The notes under the pieces: generated by a model
What the model saw: the letters and a program-made list of their open reading frames with translations, nothing else
Told to the model about the DNA's origin: nothing
Databases searched by the model: none
Made by a program: the position numbers and the translations under genes
Assembly: GCF_965363235.1 (NCBI RefSeq)
Contig: NC_134847.1
Span: 56,514,439 to 56,578,438, forward strand
From: Mytilus galloprovincialis
Lineage: Eukaryota > Mollusca > Bivalvia > Mytilida > Mytilidae
Length of the DNA: 64,000 nt
Reading direction: 5' to 3'
Shown here: positions 1 through 9,124 of the stretch, piece after piece
Position numbering within the stretch: position 1 is the first letter of the stretch
How the letters are laid out: each line of letters starts with the position of its first letter

Positions 1-1130
1 AATAAGATGCAGGCAAATCCTGATAAATTCCAAGTTATTGCTGTAGGGAAAAGAACCTTTGCAAAAAATCCATCTATACAAATTCAGCAAAATATTTTAT
101 CATGTGAAGAAACAGTAAAGTTACTTGGAATTTATATTGATTACCAACTAAAATTTGATGCACATATAAGTAACTTGTGTAGAAAGGCATCACAACAGCT
201 GAATGTTCTCAAGAGAATTGGATCATTTTTAAACAGATTAAATAAACTTACAATTTTTCATACTTTTATTTTGAGTAATTTTAATTTTTGCCCTTTGGCT
301 TGGCATTTTTGTACAGAGAAAAATTCTAAAAAACTTGAAAAAATACAAGAGAGAGCATTACGATTTGTATACGACGACTATTTATCATCCTCTGAAACTC
401 TTCTTGAGAACGCAAAGGTTCCAACCCTACAAGTAAGACGCATCAGGACAATGGCACTTGAGACTTATAAAATTTTAAATAATTTGGCTCCTGTATGTTT
501 ACAAAATTTAATAAAAATTAAACACACTAAATATTCTTTTAGATACAGCAATATTTTGGATGTACCACAGGTAAGAACTACCTCATATGGAAAAAAATCT
601 TTTAGTTTTGCTGCTGCTACTTTATGGAATAGCTTACCTGACCACTTCAGGACTGTTAACAGCTTCTCACATTTTAAGAGTCTTGTACAGTCCTGGAGTG
701 GAACAGAATGTTTTTGCTCTGCCTGTAGATAACTTTGTGTTACAATATTTATGCTTTTTATGTTGCATTAACAGCCTGCGTTGCAACTGAAATTTTGTTT
801 TTTACCTTTTAAAATTTGAAAGATTTGGAATTTTTTACTTTATAATTCATAAATTATTTAAAAATTAATTTTTAAACAGAAAATTTTTAAAAATTTTAGT
901 GCTTCATATATATGTTTTGGTATTTTGCAAGATACATGTATTATCTATTTGCTTAAGAGTAAATTTTTGGTGCTGCTTCTTATTATTTATTGCATGCTGC
1001 ATGCCTTGTTTTATTTGTTATTGCATATGTTTTTATATTCGGTGAAAAGCTCATTAGAGCTTATGTTTGTATTGTTTGTCAATATGCCGAATCCAAATAA
1101 AGTTTTACTTACTTACTCACTTACTTATCG
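1..1130 (+). mobile_element. 3' end of a non-LTR retrotransposon (LINE), cut by the window edge
   Basis: An open frame from the window edge to a TAA at 730-732 encodes about 243 residues typical of the region after the catalytic core of LINE reverse transcriptases. Recognisable marks are NPDKFQVI near the start, LLGIYID, an ERALRFVY segment around residue 115, and SFSFAAATLWNSLPDHF near the C-terminus. The first visible ATG (position 7) is internal, because the frame is open to base 1 and the catalytic FADD region would lie outside the window. The 3' UTR is AT-rich and finishes at 1100-1130 with TTAC/CTTA short repeats, a plausible LINE tail. The frame has no stops, so this copy may be fairly young. 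The clade (CR1, L2, Jockey or similar) cannot be fixed from this piece. Confidence 0.8.
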
Positions 1131-1138
1131 GTCAAAAA

Positions 1139-1190
1139 AAAGGGAGGGTTCCAACCCCCGGAACCCCCCCTCTGGATCCGCGCCTGGGTA
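1139..1190. repeat. Terminal fragment of the GGATCC-TIR element family
   Basis: A G/C-rich stretch with GGAACCCCCC is followed by CTGGATCCGCGCCTG, which matches the right end of the elements at 1899-2088 and 31872-32008. Only this end is recognisable. It sits between the LINE tail and a short-repeat array. Confidence 0.45.
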
Positions 1191-1350
1191 CTGATCCCGA
1201 AATCCCGAGCTTAAAAGCACGTAATCCCGAAATCCCGGGCTTAAAAAACACGAAATCCAGAGGTCCCGAAATTCGAAAAAAGAATTATCGTACCCCGAAA
1301 GGGTCAATCCCGAAATCCAGAGCTTAAAAACACCCGATCCCGCAGTCCCG
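1190..1350. repeat. Degenerate minisatellite, core AATCCCGAAATCCCGAGCTT
   Basis: About five units of roughly 31 bp. Each combines ATCCCGAAATCC(C/A)GAGCTTAAAA with a short CACG-type link, and one unit is expanded by about 20 bp (1260-1310). It is G/C-richer than its surroundings. Open frames across it on both strands are by-products of the repeat. Confidence 0.7.
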
Positions 1351-1359
1351 ATAAAGGTC

Positions 1360-1780
1360 CTATCCTCCCTCAAATTATTGTGCCGTGAAAACGCGAAATG
1401 AAGTTTAGCGGGACATGGGAAATTACAAAAATAGCAGAATTGTTCACTTACATAGTGTACGCGGGATGGCATCATGCGAGAATCTAAAAAAATAAGTAGT
1501 AACTAAGCGGGATCCGTGAACAGAACCCCCAATGAGACCCCCATTAGTTGTGGCTTATTTTGGTCTTTTTAATTAGTTTCTTTCCCCTACATTACGTGAC
1601 CGTTTTTGTAAAACAACAGCACTCGAGGTCTGACAGTATTTTACCAAGAAATGCACAAAATATTCAAAAAGAAGGCCTAGAAAATTTAAATATTGGTATG
1701 CACACATACTCCCCTATCAGCACAGACAATTATATTTTTGTAAAGGCGCCAAACTCGTTTCTAATATTTATAATAGAACC
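1360..1780. other. Unassigned AT-rich sequence
   Basis: No gene, RNA or repeat structure that I can support. Confidence 0.5.
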
Positions 1781-1898
1781 GAAAAGAAAATGGAAATGGG
1801 GAATGTATCAAAGAGATAACAACATGACCAAAGAGCAGATAACAGCCATAGGTCACCGATGGGTCTTCATTGCAACAAGAAAATCCCGCAACCTGAGA
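1780..1898 (+). repeat. Interspersed repeat, family D
   Basis: The core reads GAAATGGGGAATGT, then tcAAAGAGA, then caACATGACCAAAGAGCAGA. The same order recurs at 20905-21005 (+), 22560-22735 (-) and 25318-25435 (-). It continues into GGTCACCGATGGGTCTTCATTGC. I regard it as a dispersed bivalve repeat; the formal class is unknown to me. Confidence 0.65.
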
Positions 1899-2088
1899 CT
1901 GGGGTGGATCTAGTCATATAAAGGAGGGGTTCCTAACCCATGACAATTTTTTTTTTGAGTGGGGGGGGGGGGGGGGGGGGGGTGTCCAACTACATGTCCC
2001 CATTCAAATGCATTGATCGTCCAATAAAGAAAGGGGGGTTCCAACATGTCCAACCTTCAGCCCCCCCCCCCCCCTGGATCCGTGCCTG
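1899..2088. mobile_element. Non-autonomous DNA transposon with GGATCC TIRs (hAT-like MITE), copy 1
   Basis: The left end CTGGGGTGGATCTAG and right end CTGGATCCGTGCCTG form imperfect terminal inverted repeats. The flanks tgaga (1894-1898) and tgagg (2089-2093) could be a 5-bp target duplication with one mismatch. The interior has a long poly-G (about 1959-1982), a poly-C (about 2061-2075) and a segment shared in reverse orientation with 31872-32008 (CCAACTACATGTCCCCATTC). There is no coding capacity. hAT-type assignment rests on the CAG-like ends and short duplications only. Confidence 0.6.
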
Positions 2089-2094
2089 TGAGGC

Positions 2095-2980
2095 ATGCTT
2101 TAGCTTGCCATTAAACAAAAATGTATACTAGTTGAGTGATAATGGACGTCATACTAAACTCTTCAATATAAAAAAAAAGAAACTAAAATAAAAATCATAC
2201 AAAGGTCACAAAGGCCATAACTTCTGGCTCCTGAATTAGGAAAAGTGCAAAATGCAGTGAGGATAAAAGCCTTTACTGTAAATTCCTGAAATTACAATAA
2301 TATAAATCATCTCACATCTTTGTGCATTTCTTGAAATTGGTCATATTAATAAATGCATGCAATATTTTCAGAAAATTTCAATATATAGGCTTTTAAAAGT
2401 CAATCTTGTGCATGATTATCAATGATTATACTCGCACAATTAACACATGTGGTTCTCAAAACTCAGAGGTGTCTATGCTATTTATGACAACATTTTAATC
2501 AAGTATAAATTTACAAAATATGTTAAGAACTATATGATTTTTAGGTTTTTAAGCATAGATATAGTAGGTCAGGATCTGCGAACTCTCACTGACTGACTGA
2601 GCACATGAATTCAACACTAGTTTTTTGGTGATGTTGGTGTTGCTTAGTGTTTTGTTTTGTTTTTCTTTTCTGCATCTTTATATGTTTTGCCTTGGCATTG
2701 TCAGTTTCTCTTTCATTGCCTTTGGGTTTTTTTGTTATGTTAAATAACAAGTCACAAGAGAGAAAAAACAAAAAAAATATGTGAAAAAATGGCTTAGTTC
2801 AGTATATATTAAGGACAGAGATAACAAATAGCTAAATAAGAAAAAAGAAAAAAGAAAATTCCTTTTCTATGTACAGTCAATTGTCTGATAATCTAGAAGA
2901 TAGCCTGATTTGGTCTAATTCTCCTGAATTCTAGCAGGTACTTTATTCCAACTTTTTTTAATTCAAACAAACCATGTCTT
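2095..2980. other. Unassigned AT-rich sequence
   Basis: Nothing recognisable. Homopolymer-rich open frames on the - strand near 2586-2771 have simple-sequence composition. Confidence 0.5.
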
Positions 2981-2984
2981 AGAT

Positions 2985-3935
2985 AGTCTTGGAATTAGAA
3001 TACATTACTCATAAAACTTTCATAATACTTTGGTGAATTATCTATTGATATAATCATGATAATTAAGCTCCTTTTTAATTTTTAGGGATTTTAAATTTTT
3101 AATTTAAAGTTAGGGATTTTATTCATAAAAGGGTGGATTTTTCCAGTACGTATACTATTAATAATGCTTTGAGCAATTTTCATGAAACTTGGTGAATTAT
3201 TTGTGTATAACATAAACATGATAATTTTCCTTTTAATTTAAAAAAAAAATCTGATTTATGTCATTGTACTATCATGACTTGGGATTAGGATAGTCTCAAG
3301 AATGCTTTCACAAATTTTTATGAAACTTTGGTGAATTTTTATATCTTGACAAACTCCCTTTTTATTGTTATGACCCAAAGTGGAGGGGGCATAATGTTTA
3401 ACACTTGTCAGATCGTTTGTCCGTCTGTCCCAAAGTTGTTTTTTGTTCTCTTACAGTACTTTAGTTTGCCTCAACCAAATTCAATTAAACTTTTACAAAA
3501 GCTTGTTATCACAATTCTCATATCAAGTTTGAATTTTGGTGATGTCAGTGTTACTGTACTAGAGTATCAGAGTTATGCCCCTTTAGAAATGGGGAAAATA
3601 TGCTGAATTTTTGGTTTCCTGTTCTCTAAAATTTAGTTTGTCTCAACCAAATGTTATGAAATAATACACAATGCTTATCATCACAAAATACAGATTAAGT
3701 TTGAATTTTGGTAGTGTCTCTTTTACTAAATTCTATAGTTATGTTCTTTAAAAATGGAAAAAAAATGTTTCGGCCTTCTAACTTAAGTTTCCCTCAACCA
3801 AATTTTATTAAACTTTAAAAAAATACTTTTTATCACAATTTTAATCAGATCAATTTCAAATTTTAGTAGTAAAACTTTTACCGTTCTTCAGTTATGTTCC
3901 TTTAAAACTTTGAATAATATGCAAGCTGGAGTATC
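2985..3935 (+). repeat. Degenerate tandem-repeat element with two kinds of units
   Basis: The first part carries three diverged units marked by CTTTGGTGAATT-like cores at about 3028, 3186 and 3325 (spacing about 159 and 140 bp). A GTCCGTCTGTCC motif at about 3419 follows. The second part has three units marked by CTCAACCAAA at 3470, 3642 and 3793 (spacing 172 and 151 bp). A GTCC-rich start followed by about 150-170 bp units recurs in better order at 50085-50745, suggesting related elements. Confidence 0.6.
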
Positions 3936-4394
3936 ATTCCCTATTTATCATGTATATTTTTTTATAAGATGCAGAGTTAAGGAACTTTAGTTGTTGCAAA
4001 GTTATTTTAAAATTGTCCATTTTCAAAAACTTTGAAAGGTTTTAGAAATTTATGGATTTGTTAAAAAAATCACAGCCTTAAACTTATAGTCACTTGAGAT
4101 ATATATCTATAAATGGAGCCAAATTATATACATGTTTTATGTCAATAAATACCACTGTTTGTGCATGTTTTGTTTTTTTTGGAGGGCAGGGGTCTTATTT
4201 GCACAGTGCTCATAGTTTTTTAGTCGATCATTAAAATTCATTTAAAGCTTAAAGACCAGCTATAAGGGCAAGAAGCTTATCAAGCACTCATGGTTTAGAT
4301 TTTTATTAAACACACATTAATATACATAATGTACATTAAACAGAAAAAAATATTGATGCAAGATGTCATTCAACTTTTACTCTTTTATGTATAG
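3936..4394. other. Unassigned AT-rich sequence
   Basis: Nothing recognisable. Confidence 0.45.
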
Positions 4395-4482
4395 GACAAG
4401 AACTATAGAAGATACAGAGAAATTATATACAGCAGAAATGATAGGCAATGTAAAATTTGCAGAAGCCAACTAAACCTAAATG
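4395..4482 (+). CDS. Candidate isolated exon with a CxxC motif, unrecognised
   Basis: An AG acceptor at 4393-4394 (ctcttttatgtatag) and a GTAAGG donor at 4483 bound 88 bases that translate to 29 residues, with NDRQCKICRSQLNLN near the end. The CKIC pair and surrounding charge resemble the start of an HNH or zinc-binding module, but this is too short to assign. In-frame TAG lies inside the acceptor, so the frame works only as a spliced exon. No partner exon was identified in the window. It could be chance. Confidence 0.2.
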
Positions 4483-4489
4483 GTAAGGC

Positions 4490-4897
4490 ACCTTTTAATT
4501 TTAAAAAAGTTATTGAACTTGAAAGATGATTACTAGTATCATGATTACTATAAAAATTAAAAGATGTGGTATATTAAATATGAAAACTATTATGGCTTAG
4601 AGAAAGCAATTGTAAGCCTGTTACAACCTTCAATAATGAGAAAATCCATACCCTATACTATAGTCAAAGTAGGCAGCTATAAAAGACCTAAAGATGAAAC
4701 ATTGAAACAATCCAAACTGTAAAACTAATCATGGTAATTGCCTAGTTTATAACAAAATAAATTACAAGAAATAAATATGACCGGTATGAAACAACAACAA
4801 CAACAACCACTAAATTTTAGTGTCAGACTAAACTGACAAAAGCTACAGGCTCTGAAATTTGGACAGGCACAATAGGAATATGGCAAGGTTATATAAA
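4490..4897. other. Unassigned AT-rich sequence
   Basis: Nothing recognisable apart from a short CAA/ACA simple repeat at about 4790-4808. Confidence 0.4.
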
Positions 4898-4965
4898 AAT
4901 AAGATGTGGTATGATTGCCAATAAGACAACTCTCCACCAGACAACCAATGATGTAAATTTCCTGC
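4898..4965 (+). repeat. Interspersed repeat, family A fragment
   Basis: AAGATGTGGTATGATTGCCA followed by ataagacaactctccaccag is the 5' core of family A, which is seen most fully at 28383-28740 and 13806-13935. Confidence 0.65.
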
Positions 4966-6040
4966 AAACACGAACTTGACTTCTGTAAATCAACTAATTT
5001 TTCGTGAATACATTATTTGGCATTTTATACTTTCTAGTCTACATCGCAGTTATTTATTTTTCTCGAGTTCAAGTTTACTTAATGTATTTTAATAAGGAAA
5101 GATACACATGAAAAACATTTATTGCTGTTTCTCTCTCCATTTATAACATTTTATTTGTTTATTTTGTGTATTTATAGGTGATCAGACATCTTGGTTTTCA
5201 TGATCAATAGGTCATTACTGAAGAGGAAACTTATAGTTGAAATTTATTTACATAGTGCATAATTGGATTAATTTGAAATGGAATGTGTGCTTTCCTGCAA
5301 AAAAGAAATAGGAAATTTCAACATTATCACATGATAATGACCATAAACAAAATGGAGTTCTATCATAGATACACAAAAACACTATTGCATAAAAGCAACA
5401 ACATATCTTAATCAAAAGAAAGGAGAATGCTGAACAAATACTATTTTGTTGTTGAAAAAAGGAACACCAGTTTTATCCACTCATTTACATCGCTCCCTCA
5501 TATCAAATATACAGAAGAAGATCATTGAAGAACAATTTGCAAAAATGATTTCTCTTAGAATTGAAGGGAATTGTTTAGTGAATGGAATAATGTATTCACT
5601 GAATTCTTACGTAGTGGATTGAATAACTGTACACAAGCTGAAACAGAAGAAATTCTAATTTAAAATAACACGAAAAGTGTTAATTTTATTATTTAATCTG
5701 CAAATATATAAACAAATTCTTTAGAACACCACAAATGGTATGACATTCAAATTGGTTGCTTATTAATGTATCGCATTGAAACAATTACAAAGAAAATAGA
5801 AGCATTTGTTCCAAAAAAAATTATAACTCAAAGTTAAATTTATAAAAAAAGTATAAACAATACCTAGATCTAAACAGTCAGACTGTATTATTTTCAATGT
5901 CATTAAAATGTTGAGTCAAACATTTATTAAAGTTTTAAATATCATTTGCATCAATTATACAGTCTTGTAATAATTATATTCATACTGTTTGTATACATGG
6001 TGTAGTGAAGAAATGTTCAACAAGTAAAAATAAGGGAAAA
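4966..6040. other. Unassigned AT-rich sequence
   Basis: No gene or repeat that I can support. Confidence 0.45.
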
Positions 6041-6044
6041 CATT

Positions 6045-6475
6045 TCCTTAAGGGAAATTTGATCTTCAGAAATTTCCTTAGAGGAAATTTGGAGAAAAAT
6101 GATTTCCCTAGAGGAAATTTGTTGTCTTGAATTTTCCTCCAAGGAAAAGTGTTTGTCAAAAATTTCCTCACAGGAAAAAGTTTTTCCTCCAAGGAAAATT
6201 TGAAGCTACAAATTTCCTCACAGGAAAAAGTATTTCCTCCAAGGAAAATTTGAAGCTGCAAATTTCCTCAAAGGAAAAAGAATTTCCTCTAAGGAAAAAG
6301 AATTTCCTCTAAGGAAATAGAATTTCCTCAAAGGAAATAATTATGCAGCAAATTCCCTAAGGGAAATCTTTTTCCCTTGAGGAAAAAACAATTTCCCTTG
6401 AGGAAAAATCTTTTTCCTTCAGGGAAATTTGATTTCCCTTGAGGAAAAGTACTTTTCCTCTGAGGAAATTGTTGA
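6045..6475. repeat. Array of about 18 short palindromes, TTTCCTNNAGGAAA
   Basis: About 18 near-palindromic cores of 14-16 bp, such as TTTCCTCCAAGGAAAA and TTTCCCTTGAGGAAAA, are separated by irregular spacers of 2 to about 25 bp. Some spacers recur (TTTGAAGCTACAA / TTTGAAGCTGCAA). The centre varies (CCAA, CACA, CTAA, TTGA) while the arms are kept. Both strands are open across it (for example 5980-6261 on - and 6127-6312 on +), but those translations merely repeat FPLRK-type words. Confidence 0.85.
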
Positions 6476-7124
6476 AAAAAGGGGCATAACTTTTTCAACA
6501 GTGGTGCTAGATCCAAAAAATTTTAGGACAAATATCAGGGAACCAATACCAACCAAGTTATCAACTTCGTTTTGACTTAACTCCAAAAATTAAGGTGACA
6601 ACTTTTGCACTCAGCGGAATTGCAAACTTGTCCCGGAGACTGTTCAAAGTTTATATCTTATCCAAAAAATTTGATTTACACCAAAAATGAAAAACAAAAC
6701 TAACCGAAGAAAAGTATGACCAAATAAAAAAAACTTGCCGACGTATTCGTGTGTTGAGAAATCCAGAACTAATAAAAATAAGTGTCTATGAGCATTGGAG
6801 GGTGTGGAAATAGGATAAAGACAGGATGTGGATATAGAATAAAGGCGATAGGAACGGTCATATTGCATTAAACCCGAACACCAACAATTGTTGAACTATC
6901 CTATAGTCATATTGATTGATATAATGTACGTCACATCAAAGTTCACGGTATCGCTTTCAGAGTTAATTTCGTTTCTTTATTCTCTTTTAAAGATACTTTT
7001 TTTTGTATTTTGAAAAGGCTAAATGGAAGACTAGTATGAAGTTTTAAGCTGAAACTTTTACGAATTATATAATATCAAAGAATGTTTCTGTTCTTTTCAA
7101 ACAACTAGTGTATGTATATTTTCT
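6476..7124. other. Unassigned AT-rich sequence
   Basis: Nothing recognisable. Confidence 0.45.
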
Positions 7125-7325
7125 TAAGCCCCATTTATGGGCATTGGTTTTTCCTTTTGAATGGTTTTACACTTGTAATTGTTGGGGACTTTTATAGCTG
7201 GCTGTTCCGTGTGAGCCAAGGTTCCGTGTTGAAGGCCGTACCTTGACCTATAATGGTCTTTTATAAATTTTAACTTGGATAGAGAGTTGTCTTATTGGCA
7301 CTGTGACTCATACCACATCTTCCTA
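7125..7325 (-). repeat. Interspersed repeat, family A (long copy)
   Basis: Read on + the marks are TTAAGCCCCATTTATGGGCA, GCTGTTCCGTGTGAGCCAAG, GAAGGCCGTACCTTGACCTA, and the terminal GAGAGTTGTCTTATTGGCAC and CATACCACATCTTCC. The last block is the reverse complement of the family A core. Confidence 0.65.
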
Positions 7326-7329
7326 TATC

Positions 7330-7920
7330 GATCAAATCAGGTTTTGTTGTGACATTTTGGTAGAAACCCATTCAACGCATCGATATCTGATACTAATCGA
7401 TAAAAATATAACTTAAAGCATAGAATATTTTCTTTTTTATTTGGAATTTATCATACTGGCTTCATTTTTCCGTTCTGGAAATCATAACAGAAATTAATAA
7501 CGTTAAACGTTGGTTAAAAGTTTTGCGACAGGAGACCTTTGGGAATTCATAAACTTAGTATTTTTTTGTTTAATGATATAATCAAGATTGTTGCATGCCG
7601 TTCAAATGTTATAGATTAGGAGGCACATTTGCTTTGTACATTAATTATGTCAAAAAGTGATTATATGCAAAGAATAAGAGAAAAAAATTACTTGTTGAAT
7701 GCAGTAATAATAAATAACGAATTTATAAACTTTTTAGAAATGATGTCCAAATTGGCCATCAAGATCAAAATTGATAGAACAAAATCATATCCCGATACTG
7801 TACTTTTTTCATGTATCAAACTGATAAAAAAAAAAATACCGAGAAGAAAGGCCAATGCTTTGTGTTGTACTAACGGGATAAAAATAACGAATAATATGTT
7901 TTTAACAATAAAAAAATTGG
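7330..7920. other. Unassigned AT-rich sequence
   Basis: A 108-codon open frame (7629-7955, +) is Lys/Ile/Asn-rich and runs into the following array. I see no domain in it and do not call it a gene. Confidence 0.4.
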
Positions 7921-8131
7921 TGTGGACTTTAACGATGCTTTTTTGTGGACTTTAGCGGAACTTGTTATTGTGGACTTTAACGGCGTTTTCTTGTGGACTT
8001 CAGCGGAGGTAATTTTGTGGACTTTAGCGGAAAGTTTGTGGACTTTAACGGCGTTGTGGACTTTAGCGGAAATTTGTTGTGGACTTTAGCGGTGTTGTGG
8101 ACTTTAGAGGAATTGTGGACTTTAACGGTGC
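7921..8131 (+). repeat. Array of ten GTGGACTTTARCGG cores
   Basis: Ten copies of GTGGACTTTA(A/G)CGG, with single variants such as GTGGACTTCAGCGG and GTGGACTTTAGAGG, are spaced irregularly (repeat distance about 16-27 bp). Some copies directly abut a TT or GTT link. As in the array at 6045-6475, the core is much better conserved than the spacers. Open frames on both strands are by-products. Confidence 0.85.
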
Positions 8132-8134
8132 CAC

Positions 8135-8888
8135 AGCGCTCAAAGACACAGTTTGATTTCAAAAACAACACCAGAAAAGATGCAAAAAAAAAAAGTTATA
8201 AATTGAAACTAGGAAGGCTTCTGTTGTAGATGGTCTCCTAACCATGTTAGTTTATCATATCAAATTTATAGTTGTACCAGAATTAACATCATTCATAAAT
8301 CATTTTTTAAAACAAGCAATACCCTTAAACATCACTATAATATAAAACAACGAATTGACTAAGCACCTGTCTGTTAGCTAGATTTATCAAAACATAAATG
8401 TATATATAAAAAAAAGAATGTTTTATGATATTCTTTCAATTGCTTGTCAAGTACCCAACATTTTTTTTCAAATTTATGATGATCAAAGCCCAGCGGCAAC
8501 TTATGCATATTTTTGACAAATTCCTTAATTTGAAATGTATATGAACCTTGCTTCGTATTACACGAACATACAGTGAAGGATGTATAATGACATAGTTTAC
8601 AAGATAATAGCTCACAGCTCCGTCCATAGTATTTCAGTTTCGTGTCGACTAATCTTTGCTGCTACTGTTTAAAAGTTAATCCGCATATACCAATTTACGA
8701 GTGTTTGCTTCGGCCCGATTTACGATAGAACACACAACCTCCTCTATGTTTTGTTGATGGGAACAAATATAAATGTGTTAACGTTGAAATAACAAGTCGA
8801 GAAAAATGCTTGATGAGTTTTACTACTTTTTTTATAAAAACAAAACAATAAATTAATAACAATAAATTAATAATAATTCTTTGCATCT
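8135..8888. other. Unassigned AT-rich sequence
   Basis: No feature recognised. If the - strand gene model next to it is real, its 3' UTR would lie here. Confidence 0.4.
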
Positions 8889-9124
8889 CTATTCTGTACT
8901 CAGCTGATTGGAGCAGCATAATAAGTTAACCCTTTGTCTTTTTCTCGCTGTCTTTCTCTTTTTATTTAAAATAATGTCCGTGTCCTCATTCGAAAAAGAA
9001 AAATTCCAGAATTCATAATCTTCTATAAAATCATCTTCTATTAGATTATCTTGAATTTTTATAGTCGGTTCTTCTTGTAGTTGTAACCACTCGTGGTCTA
9101 TAGATGAATACGTTGCTTCGAATT
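8889..9124 (-). CDS. Putative unknown gene, last exon
   Basis: 236 bases completing a GAA codon across the junction. The sequence is acidic, then basic (NKKRKTARKRQR), and ends LLCCSNQLSTE and stop. Its composition is clearly less simple than the surrounding AT-rich DNA. Confidence 0.4.

Noticed and set aside
5980-6516. Open frames on both strands rich in FPLRK or FPxGK words
   Set aside because: They are translations of the short palindrome array; frames are open on both strands simultaneously and follow the repeat.
7629-7955. 108-codon open frame on +
   Set aside because: Lys/Ile/Asn-rich composition matching AT-rich DNA, no domain, and it runs into the short-repeat array.
7921-8131. CRISPR-like array of repeats and spacers
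   Set aside because: Cores are 14 bp, spacers are only 2-13 bp and irregular, and the genome is animal; it is a degenerate short repeat.
7977-8229. Open frames rich in KVHN or VDFSG words
   Set aside because: By-products of the GTGGACTTTARCGG array.
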